DNA of 64,000 nucleotides from HTCC5015 sp051747425 (GCA_051747425.1 JBNJGD010000004.1:62001-126000); one strand, 5' to 3'; shown: positions 35,370 to 44,521, counted from the stretch's first letter. Numbers and translations are program-made. The notes: generated from the letters alone by a model not told the origin.

Positions 35370-36620
35370 ATGCCGCTATCCATTCTCGGCCTCAACCACA
35401 CCACGGCACCGGTCAGTGTCCGCGAACGCATCGCCTATGAGGGCGAGGCGCTCAATCGCGTGCTCCACGCACTCAGGGAAGCCCCCGGTGTCGACGAGGC
35501 GGTGGTCGTCTCCACCTGCAATCGCTCGGAGTTTTACTGCGCCGTCGAGAACGAGCACGCCATCGGCGAGTGGTTGCTTGGGCAAGGCGTCGAGGGGATC
35601 GTTCCCGGGGAACATCTCTATCAGTACACCGACGAGGCCGCCGTTCAACATTTGTTCCGCGTCGCCAGCGGGCTGGACTCCCTGGTACTGGGAGAGCCGC
35701 AAATCCTCGGCCAGCTCAAAAGCGCCTATCAGGCCGCCCGCGATGCCCGCAGTGTCGGCGGGCAACTGGGGCCGCTGTTTGAGCAGGCCTTCTCGGTGGC
35801 CAAACTGGTGCGCAGTGAAACCGACATCGGCGCCAACCCCATTTCCGTTGCCTACGCCGCCGTGCGTCTGGCCCAACAGATCTTCGGCAAACTCGACGAC
35901 AACCGGGCTCTTCTGATTGGCGCCGGGGAAACCATCGAACTGGCCGCCCAGCACCTGCACAGCAGTGGCATCGGCGGTATTACCGTGGCCAACCGCAGTG
36001 TTGAAAAAGCCCGACAGCTGGCCGCCCACTATGGCGGAGAGGGCATCGGTATCCCCGACATTCCCACGGCACTGAATCGCGCCGACATCATCATTTCCTC
36101 CACCGCCAGCCCCTTGCCACTGCTGGGCAAAGGCATGGTGGAAACCGCCCTCAAGGCGCGCAAGCACCGGCCCTTCTTTATGGTCGACATCGCCGTACCC
36201 AGGGACATCGAAAGCGAAGTCAGCGAACTCGAGGATGTCTATCTCTACACGGTCGACGACCTCGAGCAGGTCATCGAGGAAAATCGCCAGTCGCGCCAGG
36301 CGGCGGCCCGGGAGGCCGAGGAAATCATTCGCCACAAGATCGCTGACTTTTGCGAGTGGCAGCGCAGCCGGGTCGCCGTGGACACCATCAGTGAACTTCG
36401 GCAGAGTGTCGAGCGCCACAGTGAAACAGCGCTGGCCCGGGCGCAAAAAATGATCGAACAGGGCAGACCGGCCGAAGAGGTGCTGCAATGGCTCAGCCAC
36501 AGCCTGACCAACAAGTTGCTGCACGGCCCCACCGTGCAACTGCGCCAGGCGGCCAGCGAAAACGACCAAAAATTACTGGAAACGACGCGAAAGCTGTTCG
36601 ATCTCGATCAACCCGAGTAG
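35370..36620 (+). CDS. hemA: Glutamyl-tRNA reductase
   Basis: A 416-residue enzyme that reduces Glu-tRNA to glutamate-1-semialdehyde, the first step of haem synthesis. The catalytic Cys50 lies in VVSTCNRSE, the NADPH domain has LLIGAGETIELAA, and the C-terminal dimerisation helix is complete. The length matches E. coli HemA (418). It is followed by prfA, the usual partner; a short GTCGGGC hairpin lies in the gap. Confidence 0.96.
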   Translation: MPLSILGLNHTTAPVSVRERIAYEGEALNRVLHALREAPGVDEAVVVSTCNRSEFYCAVENEHAIGEWLLGQGVEGIVPGEHLYQYTDEAAVQHLFRVASGLDSLVLGEPQILGQLKSAYQAARDARSVGGQLGPLFEQAFSVAKLVRSETDIGANPISVAYAAVRLAQQIFGKLDDNRALLIGAGETIELAAQHLHSSGIGGITVANRSVEKARQLAAHYGGEGIGIPDIPTALNRADIIISSTASPLPLLGKGMVETALKARKHRPFFMVDIAVPRDIESEVSELEDVYLYTVDDLEQVIEENRQSRQAAAREAEEIIRHKIADFCEWQRSRVAVDTISELRQSVERHSETALARAQKMIEQGRPAEEVLQWLSHSLTNKLLHGPTVQLRQAASENDQKLLETTRKLFDLDQPE

Positions 36621-36648
36621 CGCCGTCGGCCCCATAGCCTTCAATTCC

Positions 36649-36670
36649 GTCGGGCCACTGCCCGACCTAC
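36649..36670. repeat. GTCGGGC hairpin repeat in hemA-prfA gap
   Basis: GTCGGGC-CACT-GCCCGAC followed by CTAC is a 7-bp perfect hairpin. Near-identical units are at 45566-45587 and 49843-49865, and the related GTCGGACTTCAGTCCGAC at 56096 and 56931. It ends ten bases before the prfA start. Confidence 0.8.
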
Positions 36671-36680
36671 AGTGCAGACA

Positions 36681-37757
36681 ATGAAAGATTCGATAAGACA
36701 AAAACTGGAAAACCTCGTCGGCCGCCACGAAGAAGTGGCCATGCTGCTCTCGGATCCGGAGGTGATCGGCGACCAGAACCGCTTCCGCGATCTGTCCAAG
36801 GAGTACGCCGAGCTCGAACCGGTGACCAAAACCTTTGGCGCCTACCAAAGGGAGCGGGAGAACCTGGAAACCGCCGAGGAAATGGTCGACGACCCGGACA
36901 TGAAGGAAATGGCCTGGGAAGAAATTGAAAGCGCCCGAAGTGCGCTGGAAAAGCTGGAAGACGAGTTGCAGGTACTGCTGCTGCCCAAAGACCCCCACGA
37001 CAACAGCAACATTTTCCTCGAGATTCGCGCCGGCACCGGCGGCGATGAGGCCGCCATTTTTGCTGGCGACCTGCTCAAGATGTACACCCGCTACGCCGAG
37101 ACACGCGGCTGGAAAATGGAAATTCAGAGCGAAAGCGAAGGCGAGCACGGCGGTTACAAGGAGGTCATTGCACGCGTCATTGGCCAGGGCGCCTACTCGC
37201 GTCTCAAGTTTGAATCCGGCGCCCACCGGGTACAACGCGTGCCCGAAACCGAATCCCAGGGCCGCATCCACACCTCGGCAGCCACCGTAGCCATCATGCC
37301 CGAAATCGACGAGGTCGAGGCCGAGGACATCAACCCCTCGGATCTGCGCGTCGATACCTTCCGCGCCTCCGGCGCCGGCGGCCAGCATGTCAACAAAACC
37401 GACTCGGCCATCCGCATCACCCACCTGCCCACGGGCATTGTGGTCGAGAGCCAGAACGAGCGCTCGCAACACAAAAACCGCGCCCAGGCCATGAGCCTGC
37501 TTCAATCGCGCATCATTCAGGGCGAGCGCGACAAGCAGATGCAGGAACAGGCCGCCGCACGCAAGTCCCTGGTGGGCTCCGGCGACCGCTCCGAGCGCAT
37601 CCGCACCTACAACTTCCCCCAGGGGCGGGTCACCGACCACCGCATCAATCTCACCCTGTACAAGCTCGACGAGGTTATCGGCGGTCAACTCGATCAGGTC
37701 ATCAACCCCCTGATCGGCGAATACCAGGCCGACCAGCTGGCCGCACTGGCCGACTAA
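36681..37757 (+). CDS. prfA: Peptide chain release factor 1
   Basis: A 358-residue class I release factor. The catalytic GGQ is at 233-235 and the stop-codon tripeptide PxT is at 188-190 (PET), identifying RF1, which reads UAA and UAG. The ATG at 36681 is preferred over a GTG three codons upstream; neither has a clear Shine-Dalgarno. The methylase gene prmC, normally next in the operon, is absent here; a strong terminator follows. Confidence 0.96.
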   Translation: MKDSIRQKLENLVGRHEEVAMLLSDPEVIGDQNRFRDLSKEYAELEPVTKTFGAYQRERENLETAEEMVDDPDMKEMAWEEIESARSALEKLEDELQVLLLPKDPHDNSNIFLEIRAGTGGDEAAIFAGDLLKMYTRYAETRGWKMEIQSESEGEHGGYKEVIARVIGQGAYSRLKFESGAHRVQRVPETESQGRIHTSAATVAIMPEIDEVEAEDINPSDLRVDTFRASGAGGQHVNKTDSAIRITHLPTGIVVESQNERSQHKNRAQAMSLLQSRIIQGERDKQMQEQAAARKSLVGSGDRSERIRTYNFPQGRVTDHRINLTLYKLDEVIGGQLDQVINPLIGEYQADQLAALAD

Positions 37758-37768
37758 ACCCGCCATTC

Positions 37769-37803
37769 ACTTGATGGGCATCATTGGCCCATCAAGTCTT
37801 TTT
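37769..37803 (+). terminator. Rho-independent terminator after prfA
   Basis: ACTTGATGGGC/GCCCATCAAGT is an 11-bp perfect stem with a 7-nt loop followed by CTTTTT. Confidence 0.93.
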
Positions 37804-37848
37804 CGCTACGGTAATGCCCGCCAGTGCACCAGCCAAGCGGAGACCAAA

Positions 37849-38610
37849 ATGGCTTTTGAACTTTTCAACAAGAACAACCACATCAACATCTCCTTCTCCG
37901 ATCTCGTGACCGGTGAAGAGGGCGTTCAATCCAACCAATTTCTATTGATCGACGACGGCCACGCGGCCCTGGTCGACCCCGGTGGCGAGCTGACCTACAC
38001 CCGGCTTTTCATGGCGGTGAGCGACTACATCAACATCAAGAACCTGGACTATGTCTTCGCCTCCCACCAGGACCCGGACATCGTCGCCTCCATCAACCGC
38101 TGGCTCCACGGCACCGACTGCCAGCTGATTTGCCCCGCCATTTGGGACCGCTTCATCCCCCATTTCGCCCGCAGCGGCAAAACCGCCGGGCGCATGATCT
38201 CGGTGCCCGACGAGGGCATGAACATCACCCTGGGCCGCTCCGTGATCAAGGCACTGCCGGCGCATTTTCTGCACTCCGAGGGCAACTTCCAGTTCTATGA
38301 CCCCACCTCGAAAATCCTGTTCTCCGGTGACATGGGTGCCAACCTCTGTCCCGGCGTCGCTGACGAGCCGGTGACCGACATCAAGGAAGTACTGCCTTAT
38401 ATGGAGGGGTTCCACCGCCGCTACATGAACAGCAACAAGGTCTGCCGCTACTGGGCGGGCATGGTGCGCGAGCTGGATATGGATTGGATGGTGCCGCAAC
38501 ACGGCCGACCCTTCAAAGGGCGCAAGGTGATCAACCAGTTCCTCGACTGGATCGAACAGCTCGAGTGCGGCACCGACCTGATGTCCCAGGCCAACTACCG
38601 GGTGCCGTAA
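37849..38610 (+). CDS. MBL-fold protein of the oxygen-binding diiron (ODP/FprA) type
   Basis: A 253-residue metallo-beta-lactamase-fold protein. The usual HxHxDH is replaced by HQDPD (about 77-81), as in the diiron domain of flavodiiron proteins and the related oxygen-sensing ODP proteins. FLHSEGNFQFYD and LFSGDMGANL supply further ligands. There is no flavodoxin domain, so it is a stand-alone diiron unit, possibly an oxygen or NO sensor or reductase. It lies after the prfA terminator and is probably monocistronic. Confidence 0.82.
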   Translation: MAFELFNKNNHINISFSDLVTGEEGVQSNQFLLIDDGHAALVDPGGELTYTRLFMAVSDYINIKNLDYVFASHQDPDIVASINRWLHGTDCQLICPAIWDRFIPHFARSGKTAGRMISVPDEGMNITLGRSVIKALPAHFLHSEGNFQFYDPTSKILFSGDMGANLCPGVADEPVTDIKEVLPYMEGFHRRYMNSNKVCRYWAGMVRELDMDWMVPQHGRPFKGRKVINQFLDWIEQLECGTDLMSQANYRVP

Positions 38611-38612
38611 CC

Positions 38613-38735
38613 CCCCGCCGACATTGTCGCGGCGAGGGTGCCGCTCCTACCCCGTAGGAGGCCCGACCCCGGGCCGACCTGTCGCGGCGAGGGCGCCGCT
38701 CCTACAACCCGCAGGAGGCCCGACCCCGGGCCGAC
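38613..38735. repeat. GTAGGAG/CTCCTAC repeat cluster (REP-like)
   Basis: Two and a half tandem units of GTAGGAGgcccgacc...GTCGCGGCGAGGgcGCCGCTCCTAC occupy the gap between two convergent genes and end exactly at the fumarase stop codon. Each unit contains the self-complementary GGCCCG...CGGGCC and GGCGC...GCGCC parts. Confidence 0.88.
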
Positions 38736-40253
38736 TTACGCCTCTTCGACCACCGGGATCTTGCCGATTTTGGCTTGCCAGATTTTGGGCGCGGTCTGGT
38801 GGACGGACTCGCCCTGGGTGTCTACCGCCACGGTTACCGGCATGTCTTCGACCACAAACTCGTGAATGGCCTCCATGCCCAGGTCCTCGAAGGCCACCAC
38901 TTTGGAGGACTTGATCGCCTTGGACACCAGGTAGGCGGCACCGCCCACGGCCATCAGGTACACCGCCTGATGCTTCCTGATCGCCTCCAGCGCCACAGGG
39001 CCGCGCTCGGCCTTGCCGATCATGCCCAGCAGGCCGGTTTTCTCCAGCATGGTCTCGGTAAACTTGTCCATGCGGGTGGCCGTGGTGGGACCGGCGGGGC
39101 CGACCACTTCCTCGCGCACCGGGTCGACGGGGCCCACATAGTAGATAAACTTACCCTTGAAATCGACGGGCAGCTCCTGGCCCTTTTCAAGCATGTCCAC
39201 CATGCGCTTGTGGGCCGCGTCGCGGCCGGTGAGTACCGTGCCCGAGAGCAGCAGGGTATCGCCGGGCTGCCAGCTGGCCGCCTCTTCCGGCGTCACCGTA
39301 TCCAGATTGACGCGCTTGGCGGTGCCACCCTCGCGGGTGATTTCCGGCCAGTCGTCCAGGCTCGGCGGCGCCAGCTCGGCGGGGCCGCTGCCGTCCAGGG
39401 TAAAGTGGGCGTGGCGGGTGGCCGCACAGTTGGGGATGATGGCCACCGGCTTGTTGGCGGCGTGGGTGGGGTAGTCCTCCACCTGCACATCCAGCACCGT
39501 GGTCAGGCCGCCCAGGCCCTGGGCACCAATGCCCAGGGCGTTGACCTTCTCAAAGATCTCCAGACGCAGTTCCTCGGCGCGGTTCTGCGGCCCGCGCTCC
39601 TTCAGTTCGTGGATGGTAATCGACTTCATGCAGGCCTTCTTGGCCAGCTGCATGGCCTTGTCCGCCGTCCCGCCGATGCCGATGCCCAGCACGCCCGGCG
39701 GGCACCAGCCGGCACCCATGGTGGGCACCATTTTCAATACCCAGTCGACGATGCTGTCCGAGGGGTTGAGCATGGCGAATTTGGACTTGGCCTCGGAGCC
39801 GCCACCCTTGGCCGCCACTTCTACATGCACCTTGTCGCCGGGCACCACGCGGGTGTGAATCACCGCCGGCGTGTTGTCCCCGGTGTTCCGGCGCTGGCCG
39901 TCGGGGTCGGCCAGGATCGAGGCGCGCAGAATATTGTCGGGCAGTTTGTAGGCGCGGCGCACGCCCTCATTGACCATGTCCTCCACGCCCATATCGGCTT
40001 CCCACTGCACATCCATGCCGATCTCGAGAAACACGGTGACAATGCCGGTGTCCTGGCAGATCGGGCGACGGCCCTCGGCGCACATGCGCGAATTGATCAG
40101 AATCTGGGCCATGGCGTCCTTGGCCGCGGGGTTTTCCTCGCGCTGGTAGGCCTCGTGTACCGCGTCGATAAAATCCTTGGGGTGATAGTAGGAAATAAAC
40201 TGCAGGGCGTCCTGGACGCTCTGGATAAAATCATCTTGGCGGATGACCGACAT
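38736..40253 (-). CDS. fumA: Fumarate hydratase, class I (4Fe-4S)
   Basis: A 505-residue iron-sulfur fumarase that interconverts fumarate and malate in the citric acid cycle. The cluster cysteines fit RRPICQDTG, GAGWCPPG or nearby, and PNCAATRH; the N-terminal alpha domain (about 10-280) and C-terminal beta domain (about 290-495) are fused in one chain. Class I fumarases are oxygen-sensitive, so a class II enzyme may exist elsewhere. It is divergent from the SPOR/barrel gene. Confidence 0.94.
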   Translation of the reverse strand: MSVIRQDDFIQSVQDALQFISYYHPKDFIDAVHEAYQREENPAAKDAMAQILINSRMCAEGRRPICQDTGIVTVFLEIGMDVQWEADMGVEDMVNEGVRRAYKLPDNILRASILADPDGQRRNTGDNTPAVIHTRVVPGDKVHVEVAAKGGGSEAKSKFAMLNPSDSIVDWVLKMVPTMGAGWCPPGVLGIGIGGTADKAMQLAKKACMKSITIHELKERGPQNRAEELRLEIFEKVNALGIGAQGLGGLTTVLDVQVEDYPTHAANKPVAIIPNCAATRHAHFTLDGSGPAELAPPSLDDWPEITREGGTAKRVNLDTVTPEEAASWQPGDTLLLSGTVLTGRDAAHKRMVDMLEKGQELPVDFKGKFIYYVGPVDPVREEVVGPAGPTTATRMDKFTETMLEKTGLLGMIGKAERGPVALEAIRKHQAVYLMAVGGAAYLVSKAIKSSKVVAFEDLGMEAIHEFVVEDMPVTVAVDTQGESVHQTAPKIWQAKIGKIPVVEEA

Positions 40254-40450
40254 GGCACACCTCTTCTCTGGCTGGTTTCAGTCGCTTTCTGGGGGGCGCA
40301 TTATACACCAGAGGGCGTCCTCTGAGATGTCGCCCGTTACAGGGCCGGGACGCGTGCTCTCTCTGGTCTAATCCCCGTTCATCCCTTAGACTGCCCCGAT
40401 AACAACCACATTCAAACTATAAGAACAGGCTCTGTTCCGGGAGAGAAAAC

Positions 40451-41794
40451 ATGAGACTGATAGGCATTGCCTGCCTGATGGCACTGATTCTGCCTTTGCC
40501 CCTGGCCGCCGCCCCCGCCGGCACCGTGGACTTCGACCAGTGGCGCCCGCAGCAAAACGACAACCACTACATTATCCAGCTCACTGCGGTATCCAAAGAG
40601 AGCCGCCTGCCTTCGGACCAGGCCGTGAGTGAGGTCAAGTCGGTCAACCCGGAACTGGATGTCGTCTACCAACGCAAGCTGGTCAAGGGTAAAACCTGGC
40701 ACGCCCTGCTGTGGGGGCCCTTTGACAGCCCCGCGCGGGCCCAGCAAGCCAATCGCGGACTGCCCGGCTCGCTGCACAACGACAGCCCATGGGTACGCCG
40801 AATTGGCCAGCTCCCGGCGGGCAATGCCTCGGCATCCGCCGCAGCCGCCCCCGCGTCCTCCTCAGGCGGCGACGGCAATGGCGACAATCTCGAAGCCTCT
40901 CTGGCCGCCATGCTGCTGGGCAAGGAAGCCGCCAGCTCCGGCGGAGGCGACAACACACCCACCCCCAAACCGAAGCCTCAACAAAATCGCCAGCAAACCC
41001 TCTCCACCGAGGGGCTCAGCGACCGCCCGCCGGTACGGGGCGACGAGACCCGGGACCCCCGCGATCCGCGCGCCACCAGCCGCCGCCTCGACACCAGAGG
41101 CATGGAGTCCGCGCCCCGGGTTCAGCGCGGCGGCAACCGCTACGAGGGCAAGTTTGTTATGCCCAAGGGCAACTACCAGCGTAAAGACCTCCTCAAGATG
41201 TACGGCAGCGAGGACGACTTCGAGGACATGACCGGCATCGACACCTACATACCCCGCCAGGGCGTCTATCCCTACGCCCGCTTCAACGCCGGCCAACTCA
41301 CTACTGAAACCGGCGCCCAACAGGATGTGCTCGGCGGCGGTGTGACCCTCGAGGACGAGGCCACCGGCAATGCACTGGAACTGGCCCTGGGTCTGGATGT
41401 GGGTTACTACCTCGCCGTGGAGCTGGGCTACCTGCAAGCCAACGGCGTCGAAGCCGACTTCAGCGACGGGCAAACCCTGAGCACCGACCTTACGGGTCTC
41501 AAGTACTCGGGCATGCTCAAGCTGCCCATCGACGGCAAGCTCTACCGCCAGTGGATACCCTACGCCCAGGTGGGTCTGCTTGACTGGGAAGCGGAAACCG
41601 AGGCCGTCACTGCCGGCGGCGCCAATATCGGCGGTGGTAAAACCGACGACAGCCACATGTTCTACACCCTTGGCCTGGACTACAAACTGAACCGCCACTG
41701 GGCCATCGGCCTCAGCGCCAGTGAGTACGACTTCGACGAGCCCACCCAAAGCATCCAGCTGGGCGTCACCTGGCGCTGGCAGGGCCGCAACTGA
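40451..41794 (+). CDS. SPOR-domain protein with C-terminal beta-barrel
   Basis: A 447-residue protein. After a signal peptide (about 1-21) comes a SPOR-like domain (about 39-105: YIIQLTAVSKES... then WHALLWGPFDSPARAQ), a low-complexity linker rich in Gly, Ser, Pro and Arg (about 120-230), and a C-terminal region of alternating hydrophobic strands ending in an aromatic strand (LGVTWRWQGRN), typical of an OmpA/Opr-like eight-stranded barrel. It may tether peptidoglycan to the outer membrane. The combination is unusual; I do not know a named family. Confidence 0.75.
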   Translation: MRLIGIACLMALILPLPLAAAPAGTVDFDQWRPQQNDNHYIIQLTAVSKESRLPSDQAVSEVKSVNPELDVVYQRKLVKGKTWHALLWGPFDSPARAQQANRGLPGSLHNDSPWVRRIGQLPAGNASASAAAAPASSSGGDGNGDNLEASLAAMLLGKEAASSGGGDNTPTPKPKPQQNRQQTLSTEGLSDRPPVRGDETRDPRDPRATSRRLDTRGMESAPRVQRGGNRYEGKFVMPKGNYQRKDLLKMYGSEDDFEDMTGIDTYIPRQGVYPYARFNAGQLTTETGAQQDVLGGGVTLEDEATGNALELALGLDVGYYLAVELGYLQANGVEADFSDGQTLSTDLTGLKYSGMLKLPIDGKLYRQWIPYAQVGLLDWEAETEAVTAGGANIGGGKTDDSHMFYTLGLDYKLNRHWAIGLSASEYDFDEPTQSIQLGVTWRWQGRN

Positions 41795-41797
41795 ATT

Positions 41798-41850
41798 GTA
41801 GGAGGCCCGACCCCGGGCCGACATGGTCGCGGCGAGAGCGCCGCTCCTAC
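41798..41850. repeat. GTAGGAG/CTCCTAC repeat, single unit
   Basis: One 53-bp unit identical in plan to those at 38613-38735 lies just after the SPOR/barrel gene. Confidence 0.85.
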
Positions 41851-41875
41851 AGCTTTTCGCGACTCTGTTGCTCAC

Positions 41876-41898
41876 AAAAAAGGGCCCCGCAGGGCCCT
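41876..41898 (-). terminator. Terminator of the MAPEG gene
   Basis: AGGGCCC/GGGCCCT hairpin; on the reverse strand followed by TTTTTT. It lies 25 bp beyond the MAPEG stop. Confidence 0.85.
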
Positions 41899-41923
41899 CC
41901 TTCTTTCCGGCGTTGTAAAACGC

Positions 41924-42307
41924 TCAGGCTGCGGTGACAAAGAGCGCCACAATGCAAGCCATGCCCACAGCCCAGATCAGGCTGCGCAACGAGCCCTTGT
42001 CGGCGATATAGGCAATACCAAAGAGCACCCGGCTGACCACAAAGGTCACGGCCAGGGCGTCGATTGTGCCCTGCTCGACACCGCCGGCCAGCTGGGCCAC
42101 AATCACGGCCGCATAAAAGCCGGGGTGCACTTCAAAGCTGTTGAGCTGCGCCCAGTGCGCGCGCTTGCGGCCGCCCTCCAGGCTTTCCAGAAACTCCCGC
42201 GGGGCCAGATTCTGGCGCGGTCCGAAACCGCCCTGAAACTTGGCAAAACCGGTAAAGGCATAGGGCAGAAAAATGGCGATCAAGATGCACCAATAGGCAA
42301 TGGTCAT
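41924..42307 (-). CDS. MAPEG family membrane protein
   Basis: A 127-residue protein with four membrane segments and the MAPEG pattern (AHWAQLNSFEVHPGFYAAVIVAQL at about 46-69, with the N-E-P residues). MAPEG members include glutathione transferases and eicosanoid-type enzymes, but the bacterial group is mostly uncharacterised. The ATG at 42307 has GGGAGA upstream. It is transcribed towards a terminator and divergent from the desaturase. Confidence 0.85.
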   Translation of the reverse strand: MTIAYWCILIAIFLPYAFTGFAKFQGGFGPRQNLAPREFLESLEGGRKRAHWAQLNSFEVHPGFYAAVIVAQLAGGVEQGTIDALAVTFVVSRVLFGIAYIADKGSLRSLIWAVGMACIVALFVTAA

Positions 42308-42476
42308 GGAAGTCTCCCGTTGAGATGATTTGGATTCGCGAACATTGTGCCATTTTTTTCGTCTAAGCACTGATTGCTGCGCCTATTGTGAAGTTTCCGG
42401 TGCCTGTTGTCCTGTCAAAACAAGCGGTTTCCCACTAGTCTTGAAATCAGGTAAACACCAATGAGGAGTGTGTCCC

Positions 42477-43571
42477 ATGACGCAGTCAGTAAACCCGAAC
42501 CAAATGACCGACGCGGAAAAATCGGCCCATATCAAAAAGACCGTGCTCGACGCGGGTGCCGAACTGCGCGAGCACCATCCCTGGCTCAAGCACCAGGATC
42601 TGATTGGCGCCAGCATCATGGCCTTCTCGCTGCTGGGCATGATCGCCAGCGGTGCGCTGTACATCTACGATGTTATTCCCTGGTATGTCTGCGTGCCGGT
42701 CACGGCGTTCTTTGCCTCGCTGATTCACGAGCTGGAGCACGACCTGATCCATCTGATGTACTTCCGCAAAAAGCGCTGGGCCAACGATCTTATGCTGGCC
42801 CTGGGCTGGCTGGCCCGGGCCAGCACTATCAGCCCCTTTGTCCGCCGCAAGCTGCACTTCCACCACCACAAGGTCTCCGGCACCGAATCGGACATCGAAG
42901 AGCGTGGCATTACCAATGGCGTGCCCTGGGGCATTCGCCGCTTCCTGATGACCGGCGACAACATGCTGGCCGTCTATCTGCGGCCCTTCCAGATGGCCAA
43001 GGCCACCCGCGCCTACATCAAGGCCCAGAAACCCAAGAGCAAGGCCGAGGCCAAACAGATTGGCCGCGAGCAATTGCTGAGCTATGTCCCCCTTGGCACC
43101 ATTTACTATCTGCTGTTCCACACTTGGGTCGTCGCCCACGCCGTATTGATCGGCGCCAACCTCTTCGGCGTCAGCCTCAATGTACCCGAGACCTGGATGA
43201 CCGCATTGGGCTACCTCGATGTCTTCGCCGTGGTTTACATGCTGCCGTCCCTGCTGCGCACCTTCTGCCTGCACTTCATCAGCTCCAACATCCACTACTA
43301 CGGCGATGTCGAGCCCAACAATGTGATGCAGCAGTGCCAGGTAATGAACCCCTGGTGGTTGCTGCCCATGCAGGCCTTCTGCTTCAACTTCGGCAGCACC
43401 CACGCCATCCACCACTTCGCGGTAAAAGAGCCCTTCTACATCCGCCAGTGGACCGCGCCCACCGCCCACAAGGTGATGCGCGAAATGGGCGTGCGCTTCA
43501 ACGACTACGGCACCTTCCTGCGCGCCAACCGCATGAACCGCAAAAGCGAAGCCCAGCCCCAGGAGGCCTGA
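42477..43571 (+). CDS. Membrane fatty acid desaturase
   Basis: A 364-residue integral membrane diiron protein with the three histidine boxes HELEH (about 84), HFHHH (about 125) and HAIHH (about 308), plus conserved NIHYYGDVE. It would introduce a double bond in a fatty acyl chain or act on a related lipid; it lacks the AlkB-specific spacing, so desaturase is preferred to hydroxylase. The start is the ATG with GAGG upstream; a GTG three codons earlier is also open. Divergent from the MAPEG gene. Confidence 0.85.
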   Translation: MTQSVNPNQMTDAEKSAHIKKTVLDAGAELREHHPWLKHQDLIGASIMAFSLLGMIASGALYIYDVIPWYVCVPVTAFFASLIHELEHDLIHLMYFRKKRWANDLMLALGWLARASTISPFVRRKLHFHHHKVSGTESDIEERGITNGVPWGIRRFLMTGDNMLAVYLRPFQMAKATRAYIKAQKPKSKAEAKQIGREQLLSYVPLGTIYYLLFHTWVVAHAVLIGANLFGVSLNVPETWMTALGYLDVFAVVYMLPSLLRTFCLHFISSNIHYYGDVEPNNVMQQCQVMNPWWLLPMQAFCFNFGSTHAIHHFAVKEPFYIRQWTAPTAHKVMREMGVRFNDYGTFLRANRMNRKSEAQPQEA

Positions 43572-43602
43572 CCTCCGGGGCGGCTTCGCCATTTTGGTGA
43601 TT

Positions 43603-43730
43603 AGCCACAGAGCGCACAGAGAACACAGAGTTAAAGATACGTAGGAGGCCCGCCCCCGGGCCGACACCGCACCGGTCGCGGCGGGGGCGCCGCTCCTACA
43701 TATCTCCGTGCGCTTCGTGGCTCTGTGGCC
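43603..43730. repeat. CACAGAG-armed repeat upstream of pdxH
   Basis: Inverted arms GCCACAGAG...CTCTGTGGC enclose a 59-bp GTAGGAG...CTCCTAC core (43641-43699). Its last 57 bases are the exact reverse complement of the core downstream of pdxH at 44412-44468. Confidence 0.9.
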
Positions 43731-43759
43731 AGTCCGGCAAATCGGCTACACTACGCGCC

Positions 43760-44386
43760 ATGAGAGACATACGCGAAGAGTACAAGGCCGAGGTGCTGCG
43801 CGCCGGGGATATGCACAGCAACCCGCTGGCCCAGGCCCAGCGCTGGGTGGACGAGGCCATTGAAACCGATCTGCCCCTGCCCAATGCCATGACCCTCGCC
43901 ACAGTGGACGCCGACGGCCAGCCATCCAGCCGGGTCGTTTTGCTCAAGGGCATCGACCAAAAGGGGCTGACCTTCTTTACCGACTACGAAAGCGACAAAG
44001 GCCGGGACATGGCGGCCAACCCGAAAGTGTCAGTGACCTTTTTCTGGCAGCCCTTTGACCGCCAGCTGATCGTCAAGGGCCGCGTGGAGAAACTCTCCGA
44101 AGAAGAATCCACCGACTACTTCCACTCGCGCCCCTACGCCAGCCAGATCAGCGCGGCCATCTCGCCCCAGAGCGATGTAGTCAGCCGCGAGTGGCTGGAA
44201 GCCGAGGTGGAGCGCCTGCAGGGCGAGTACCCCCAGGCACCGGTACCGCGCCCCGAGCGCTGGGGCGGCTACCGCATTGTGCCGGTGGAGTTCCAGTTCT
44301 GGCACGGCCGCCCCAACCGTCTCCACGACCGTCTGCGCTACACCCCCAGGGGCGACGACTGGCTTATCGAACGCCTGGCGCCCTGA
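43760..44386 (+). CDS. pdxH: Pyridoxamine 5'-phosphate oxidase
   Basis: A 208-residue FMN enzyme that makes pyridoxal 5'-phosphate from PNP or PMP. It begins REEYKAEVLRAGDMHSNPLAQ, has PNAMTLATVDADGQPSSRVVLLKG and FYTDYES-like FFTDYESDKG, and ends with the substrate-binding PVEFQFWHGRPNRLHDRLRY. The length fits the family (E. coli 218). It stands alone, flanked on both sides by CACAGAG-armed repeats whose cores are inverted copies. Confidence 0.95.
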   Translation: MRDIREEYKAEVLRAGDMHSNPLAQAQRWVDEAIETDLPLPNAMTLATVDADGQPSSRVVLLKGIDQKGLTFFTDYESDKGRDMAANPKVSVTFFWQPFDRQLIVKGRVEKLSEEESTDYFHSRPYASQISAAISPQSDVVSREWLEAEVERLQGEYPQAPVPRPERWGGYRIVPVEFQFWHGRPNRLHDRLRYTPRGDDWLIERLAP

Positions 44387-44391
44387 TTTTT

Positions 44392-44495
44392 TAGCCACAG
44401 AGGGCACAGAGGTAGGAGCGGCGCCCCCGCCGCGACCGGTGCGGTGTCGGCCCGGGGGCGGGCCTCCTCTGTGCTCTCTGTGCCCTCTGTGGCTA
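44392..44495. repeat. CACAGAG-armed repeat downstream of pdxH
   Basis: TAGCCACAG...CTGTGGCTA arms enclose the core at 44412-44468, inverted relative to the copy at 43643-43699 and identical to it over 57 bases. Confidence 0.9.
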
Positions 44496-44521
44496 ACCCA
44501 AAAAACTGGCAAACTGCCTTC

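Noticed and set aside
38775..40325. A 516-codon forward open frame opposite the fumarase
   Set aside because: Fumarase similarity on the other strand covers the whole length; this frame is a composition artefact.
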